Below, piece after piece: positions 59,501 to 64,000 of a stretch of DNA of 64,000 nt; positions within the stretch are counted from its first letter, which is position 1, and each line of letters starts with the position of its first letter. The translations under genes and the position numbers were made by a program. The notes beneath the pieces are model-generated. The model did no database searches. It saw only the letters and a program-made list of their open reading frames with translations, and was not told the origin of the DNA. This DNA is from Climacium dendroides (taxonomy: Eukaryota; Streptophyta; Bryopsida; Hypnales; Climaciaceae): positions 5,954,501-6,018,500 of the forward strand of contig OX467089.1 in assembly GCA_950106755.1 (NCBI GenBank), written 5' to 3'.

Positions 59501-61432
59501 ATCGCCACAGGTGAGGATGGTGTCTATTACTCAATAAGATCAATTAACTCTTAAGGACAAACAATGCAGGGTTTTTAAAAGCCCAATTCAATTGATCATA
59601 TTATGAAAACTGTAATTCAGATGCGACCATATTATATACCGCCAGAATCAGTGAACAGCATTCCACATGCTAGTCAAAAATAAACGAAAATGAACAAAAG
59701 AAGTCGATAGATAACCTAATCAAAACTAGCAATCTTGATCCTTCCGGGGTTAAGGAGAAAGACGTGAAGTCATATAGCGACAAGAGGAAAAGAAATAGTT
59801 CAGCTTGGACAAAAACGAGGACCAAATCCTAGGAACTAGGAAATTCACTAAGAACATAGAAATGCAGTGATCACCTGCCAGAATTGTTCAAATCAATTCC
59901 CCCAAGAGTCAGGTTCATATCACCCCCTTTCGAGGGATATGTGTTCTGCACCCAGTTGCAAAGATCATCACGGGTAAGAATCATACAAGTCAACATACTG
60001 GCGAAAGGAAAACGATTGCGATTGGTATTTGATAACAAGAATTCTCCAATACCCAAATGAGACCTTTGACTGTCTGTTCATAATAGTCATCTATAATTCA
60101 TTCGATTTCTACCTCGATTCGAACATGAAGCGACTTTGACTCAGGCCTACTACGTCTCCAGCATCTAACATGATAGCTGTTCGTTCAGCTGGACTAACCT
60201 TAGCAATTCGCATATATAATGAGTCAACGTCGGATTAAAACAGCAATGCATATATATAATGCAACATTTCAATTCAGCCTGCAATTCCGATTCTAACGGG
60301 ATTTTAATGAACTCACCGGGTCATTTTTGAAAAACACCAGTGATGTTCGGGTCAGAATGAACCATCGTCGTTTCCATGACTTCCAACCTAAACCTGAATA
60401 GTCATAACGAACTGATCTCAATAGCTGCTAATTGCGAAGATTACCTGATTGAGGAAAACAATGGGGATGCACAAAAGCGAAATGACTAAAAACGGGGACA
60501 TAACTTCCTTTTAAAACGCATTACTTTGACGCTCTCAACGGCATACAAAATGGCAATAAATCATTAAAAAATTGGAAGAATAGGATAGTCGCTCTGAGAA
60601 GAGAACAGCAACACACCTTTCGATGAGATGTACAATGGCCCACTCTTATAAACCTGCAGAACGATCTTACCATTAAAATGTGCTATACCCCAGCAAATGA
60701 ATACCGGTACATCCAGGCAAGTACTACGAAAAAAATCAACGCAATAATAATCACCTTAAACTCCTCTAAAACTGCCTCCTCTACGAATGCATTTATCTGA
60801 AGAATCGATCCTGGCCTCTGAATGATTAGAACTCCCATTTAACATCAAACCCTAAGTTTGTTTAACCCCGTGCCCATACAGTCATCTTCGTTGGTGTTGA
60901 AATATTATCATATATCATTTAGAAAGCTCTGTCACAAAACATACCAATAGAAAGAAATGATCATACCCTAGATTTTAGAAAACAACTTTATGAAAGTTCC
61001 TATATTCCACTATTAGCTTCCAAACACTATCCTTCTATTTTTAGATTAGGCATTTAGGGCTTCATCACTCCTCTGAAAACACAAATGTCTTCTACAAATC
61101 TTTCCATCTCCCTCAACGAACAAACTCTCTGAATCATCAGAACTCCCATTTGCCAAAGTATATTAATATAAATGGAAGGCTGAAGTATATATTCCTCCAA
61201 AAACCGATGAACACTGCTGCTCAGGTCAGGTCTCTCCATACGATGTACCCGAGGCGTACATTCCAGGGGCATCAACCCCTCTGTGACCTAATTCCTTTCC
61301 TCACCTGCGGATCTACAAAACCCTTGCCCCCAGACCAATGCAGACCAGATCCGTCCCACTCACCAAGTTGTTGCTGCGATTGCTCGTTCTGGCAGGCCGG
61401 TCAAATGGAGTCGGGCTCACTGCAGCGGACAT
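53572..61432 (-). CDS. PHGAP1: PH-RhoGAP ROP GTPase-activating protein (PHGAP/REN1 family), 23 coding exons
   Basis: Coding exons (minus): 61432-61364, 60653-60617, 60393-60317, 59945-59875, 59367-59298, 59087-58946, 58748-58620, 58504-58427, 58185-58130, 57981-57912, 57795-57708, 57468-57225, 57074-56829, 56510-56187, 56086-56034, 55836-55776, 55475-55392, 55241-55128, 54994-54822, 54663-54598, 54394-54308, 54165-53908, 53781-53572 (TGA). Phases agree everywhere except the 54,822/54,663 junction. About 935 residues: PH domain ~24-135 (KSGPLYISSKGLGWKSWKRR, VNLTLGGIDLNNSG type); RhoGAP ~170-380 with arginine finger Arg207 (VEGILRQSADV) and CMAPLLLRPLLAGEC; acidic Ser/Glu linker; coiled coil ~585-750 (NAILQASLERRKQAL); C-terminal LTTRLDFFKERRSLLMDQL. 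Closest to Arabidopsis PHGAP1/PHGAP2, with REN1 as relative. It stimulates GTP hydrolysis by ROP GTPases at the plasma membrane, confining polar growth. The start is the first ATG of exon 1. Confidence 0.93.
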
Positions 61433-62560
61433 CTCTTCTGCAGCCAGAGAAAAATAATACAACAACAGCAGTGGCGATGAAGCAAGCACTCCCCTAAAAC
61501 TCCACAGACTCGATCATGGCAACTCCGACACCCCGCCTAAATAAACTCTACGCCACCATTATAACACACTGCTGATTCTCCTCCACAGCACCTCCACCTG
61601 CTGCAGCTTTATCCAACACCAATGCGCATAACCAAACGCCATCCTCGTCATCCTCGCCAATAATGGCCTGGGGTTTCATTCCCTAACCATGTCCGAAAAA
61701 CACGCTCTCCTCACACCATCGCCATCTCCACATCATAGGGATCCCAGTCCCCGCCACAGTCCGCATCGTCCATACTAAATGAAAAAACAGAATCTGGAAA
61801 AAACACGATACTCTCTCCTTAACCTGCTGGTCTTCTCCTTCCTCCGTGCTCCTGCCTGCCCTAAGTTCGATTACATGTCGTCGTTTTCAAATATGCACTT
61901 CCAAAGCACCGGCTGTCACCACATTGTGTGCAGTAGCGTCCACCTCAACCCCATCTTCCAGCATCGTACGCTCCTGAACTCCGACACTCCCATGGATCCC
62001 TTCCCCTGGATCTAACTTAAATAAACTAAACCCCTGTTGTTCTACAAATGCATCCCCGTGTTACTACTTGTGGCTACTGCTTCCCGTAATGTCACATTTG
62101 GTTTGATTCCTACGTGGGAGGACGAGAAGAGAATGAAACGGGAATGAGCTTGTTGAGCAAGAGAGCAAAAGTGTACGCTGCGAGAGGAGCAGATCTCGAG
62201 CGTTTTCGGAATTGTTGGGGTTGAGGCGCCTGGGCTCGGGAAACTGGGATCTGAGCGCGAGGGAGGGACGGCGGGAGGACGGGCGGGCGTCGGCGATGGA
62301 ATGGCAGCAGATCGGGCGACGACGACGCTGGGACGAGAAGCCATTGGATAGGGGGCGAGAGGGAAGGCATGGGGTCGGACGCGACGGAGAGGGAGACGCG
62401 GACGCGCGGTTGCGGCGCTGGATGGATGAGAGTGGGAGTTTGGATGAGTCTGTCTGTTCATTTGTTTTAGCGATATTTCGCTTGAAAGCCACACAGATTT
62501 TTTGGGAGGAAATATATTTGGCGATGCATTTTTCCATTTTCAGTGGACGTCATTGTTGAA
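61433..62560 (-). promoter_or_regulatory. Upstream region of PHGAP: 5' UTR and GC-rich promoter
   Basis: Immediately 5' of the PHGAP start. 62,160-62,430 is strongly GC- and CpG-rich with gcgggag/gacgggcg repeats, unlike the AT-rich DNA beyond 62,560, and reads like a plant CpG-rich promoter or 5' UTR. ORFs on either strand here (for example 62,064-62,537 minus) are Ser/Arg/Pro low-complexity readings. The transcription start cannot be fixed. Confidence 0.45.
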
Positions 62561-63317
62561 TTGCTAAGGTAGTCAACCCATTTCCAACCACTTAAGCAAT
62601 TATGCATATTTGGAGCATAGGTTTTTTGAGTGCAGAATTTTTCAATGTATGGAAATAGAGTTTGGAAGGATTGCTTATTTTTTCAAAAAAATTTTACACA
62701 AAACACACGTGCATTTACCATGAGCTTTTTAGTGGAAGATTCTCTTCAACCTATTTTCAACCATGGGATGATTGCAAAATCAACCAAGGGCTAATTGAAA
62801 TATTAACAACCTTGTAGCTAATCATAATGCACCACAACTATTCCTTGAACTACATACAACTTCACAGAACAAAAGCAACCTACAGATTGGAAATGGATCA
62901 GCTACTATACATACTTTGGGATGTTATCATTCTTGTGGAGATGAATGTACACTTCTTTGGATGATTAAATTCAATTTCATCTACATTCTACATGTTTCAT
63001 CCATTTGTATAAATGTAAGCAACTTCATCACTCTAGTCAAGATCATTTTTTGCATTGTACAAAATAAATGAAAAAACTCACTTGTCACTCAAATTATCCT
63101 AATCATATTAGATTTTAGCCTAGAAGGGGATTTTAAAATATTTATAATTTATTCATATATTGTCTAAAATATATATGCAAAAAAAATAATGAACCTGCTT
63201 TTAACTTTCAACAAGGTCCAGTGACAATTTAGACTATTTAGTAATGAGAACCATGCTTCAATGGCTTACTCGATCAATTTTAAATGTATATATCTTACTA
63301 AGATAACAAGCAACTAC
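62561..63317. other. AT-rich spacer
   Basis: No gene recognised. Confidence 0.5.
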
Positions 63318-63790
63318 ACTATAAGAGGTTGTGTCCTTTTAGTATAGGTTCACTTTCAAGGAAGGAAGGTACTCCAACTTCCTATAATAGTTTTTGCAGA
63401 AAAGAAATAAGTACGCTATGAGAGACTCTGTCCATGTAATAACTTTTCAAGTCAGTTGACTATTCAAACTTCCTCTCGTACCTTATGTTGATGTAAACAA
63501 GTACGTTATGAGAGGCCTTGTCCATGTAATATTGGCTCACTTTTCAAGTCAATTGGCTATTCAAACTTCCTCTCGTACCTTATGTTGATGTAGACAAGTA
63601 CGTTATGAGAGGCTCTATCCATGTAATATTGGCTCACTTTTCAAATCAATTGATTATTCAAACTTCCTCTTATATCTTATGTTGATGTAAATAAGTACGC
63701 TATAAGAGTCTTTGTCCATATATTATTGGCTCACTTTTCAAGTCAATTGGCCATTCAAACTTCATCTCATACCTTATGTTGATGCAAAAT
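63318..63790. repeat. ~95-bp tandem array, five units
   Basis: Units start with (g)tac(g/a)ctat(g/a)agag at ~63,318 (diverged), 63,411, 63,501, 63,598 and 63,696. They share 'gtccatgtaatattggctcac', 'ttttcaagtcaattggctat' and 'cttatgttgatgta'. Periods are 90-98 bp; the middle units are almost identical. Confidence 0.9.
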
Positions 63791-64000
63791 GCCTCTTCAT
63801 CTATAGTCTAGAGTTAACAATTGTAACACTCTTTGAAAAGATTGAAGTTTGAATTATACATACATGTAGGAGTGTATGCCCAAACATTTTAGGTGGTAAG
63901 ATAATAAACAATGCTTAAAGGTTTGAGCAAGGTTCTAGCTAATAAACAACAAAAACTTTTGTCAAATTTTATTGGCAAACAAAATAAGACTTTAGTTTCT
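63791..64000. other. AT-rich right edge
   Basis: No gene seen. Confidence 0.5.

Noticed and set aside
62064..62537. 157-codon minus-strand ORF upstream of PHGAP
   Set aside because: Low-complexity Ser/Arg/Pro translation with overlapping ORFs in several frames of a GC-rich stretch; fits promoter or 5' UTR composition, no domain.

Overview
The window looks like nuclear DNA of a land plant, probably a non-seed plant (moss, liverwort, lycophyte or fern) with a repeat-rich, gene-poor genome. Evidence: GT-AG introns, AT-rich spacers with scattered AAACCCT telomere-type motifs, a Ty1/copia relic with a plant-type primer-binding site, a plant-specific PH-RhoGAP gene with 23 coding exons, and relics of a TET/JBP-like oxygenase family that I associate with fungi, algae and early-diverging plants rather than seed plants. 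The species cannot be named from the sequence. No bacterial-type operons, rRNA, tRNA or CRISPR arrays were recognised.

Layout. 1-2.0 kb: 3' part of a transposase-like gene (probably MULE superfamily) ending in a SWIM zinc finger, followed by a long near-perfect hairpin at 2.4 kb. 4.1-7.0 kb: a truncated Ty1/copia element on the minus strand (LTR, PBS, leader, gag, protease, start of integrase). 7-14.3 kb: AT-rich spacer. 14.4-17.6 kb: two ~886-bp direct repeats enclosing a 134-bp tandem array. 17.9-27.1 kb: two collinear, decayed copies (A and B) of an intron-containing TET/JBP-type 2OG-Fe(II) oxygenase gene. Copy B reaches the catalytic core and is split by a 3,697-bp insertion (TG...CA ends, 5-bp TATTA target duplication). 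The insertion carries a ~742-codon minus-strand frame in which all ten internal stops are TAG. 27.5-31.2 kb: repeats and small ORF relics. 31.7-34.7 kb: an unrecognised GC-richer multi-exon gene or pseudogene. 42.4-45.6 kb: a decayed intron-containing copy of the condensin gene SMC2. 51.3-52.5 kb: two TTAA-flanked elements whose inverted ends start CCC, resembling piggyBac-type MITEs. 53.6-61.4 kb: a nearly intact PHGAP/REN1-type ROP GTPase-activating protein gene on the minus strand, with GC-rich upstream DNA. 63.3-63.8 kb: a ~95-bp tandem array.

Only PHGAP looks like a working cellular gene, and it has a one-base defect at one splice donor. The rest records transposition, duplication and mutation. 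Premature stops in the relics are mostly TAG, as expected from C-to-T change at CAG (CHG methylation context). That makes it notable that the same window holds relics of a family linked to 5-methylcytosine oxidation.
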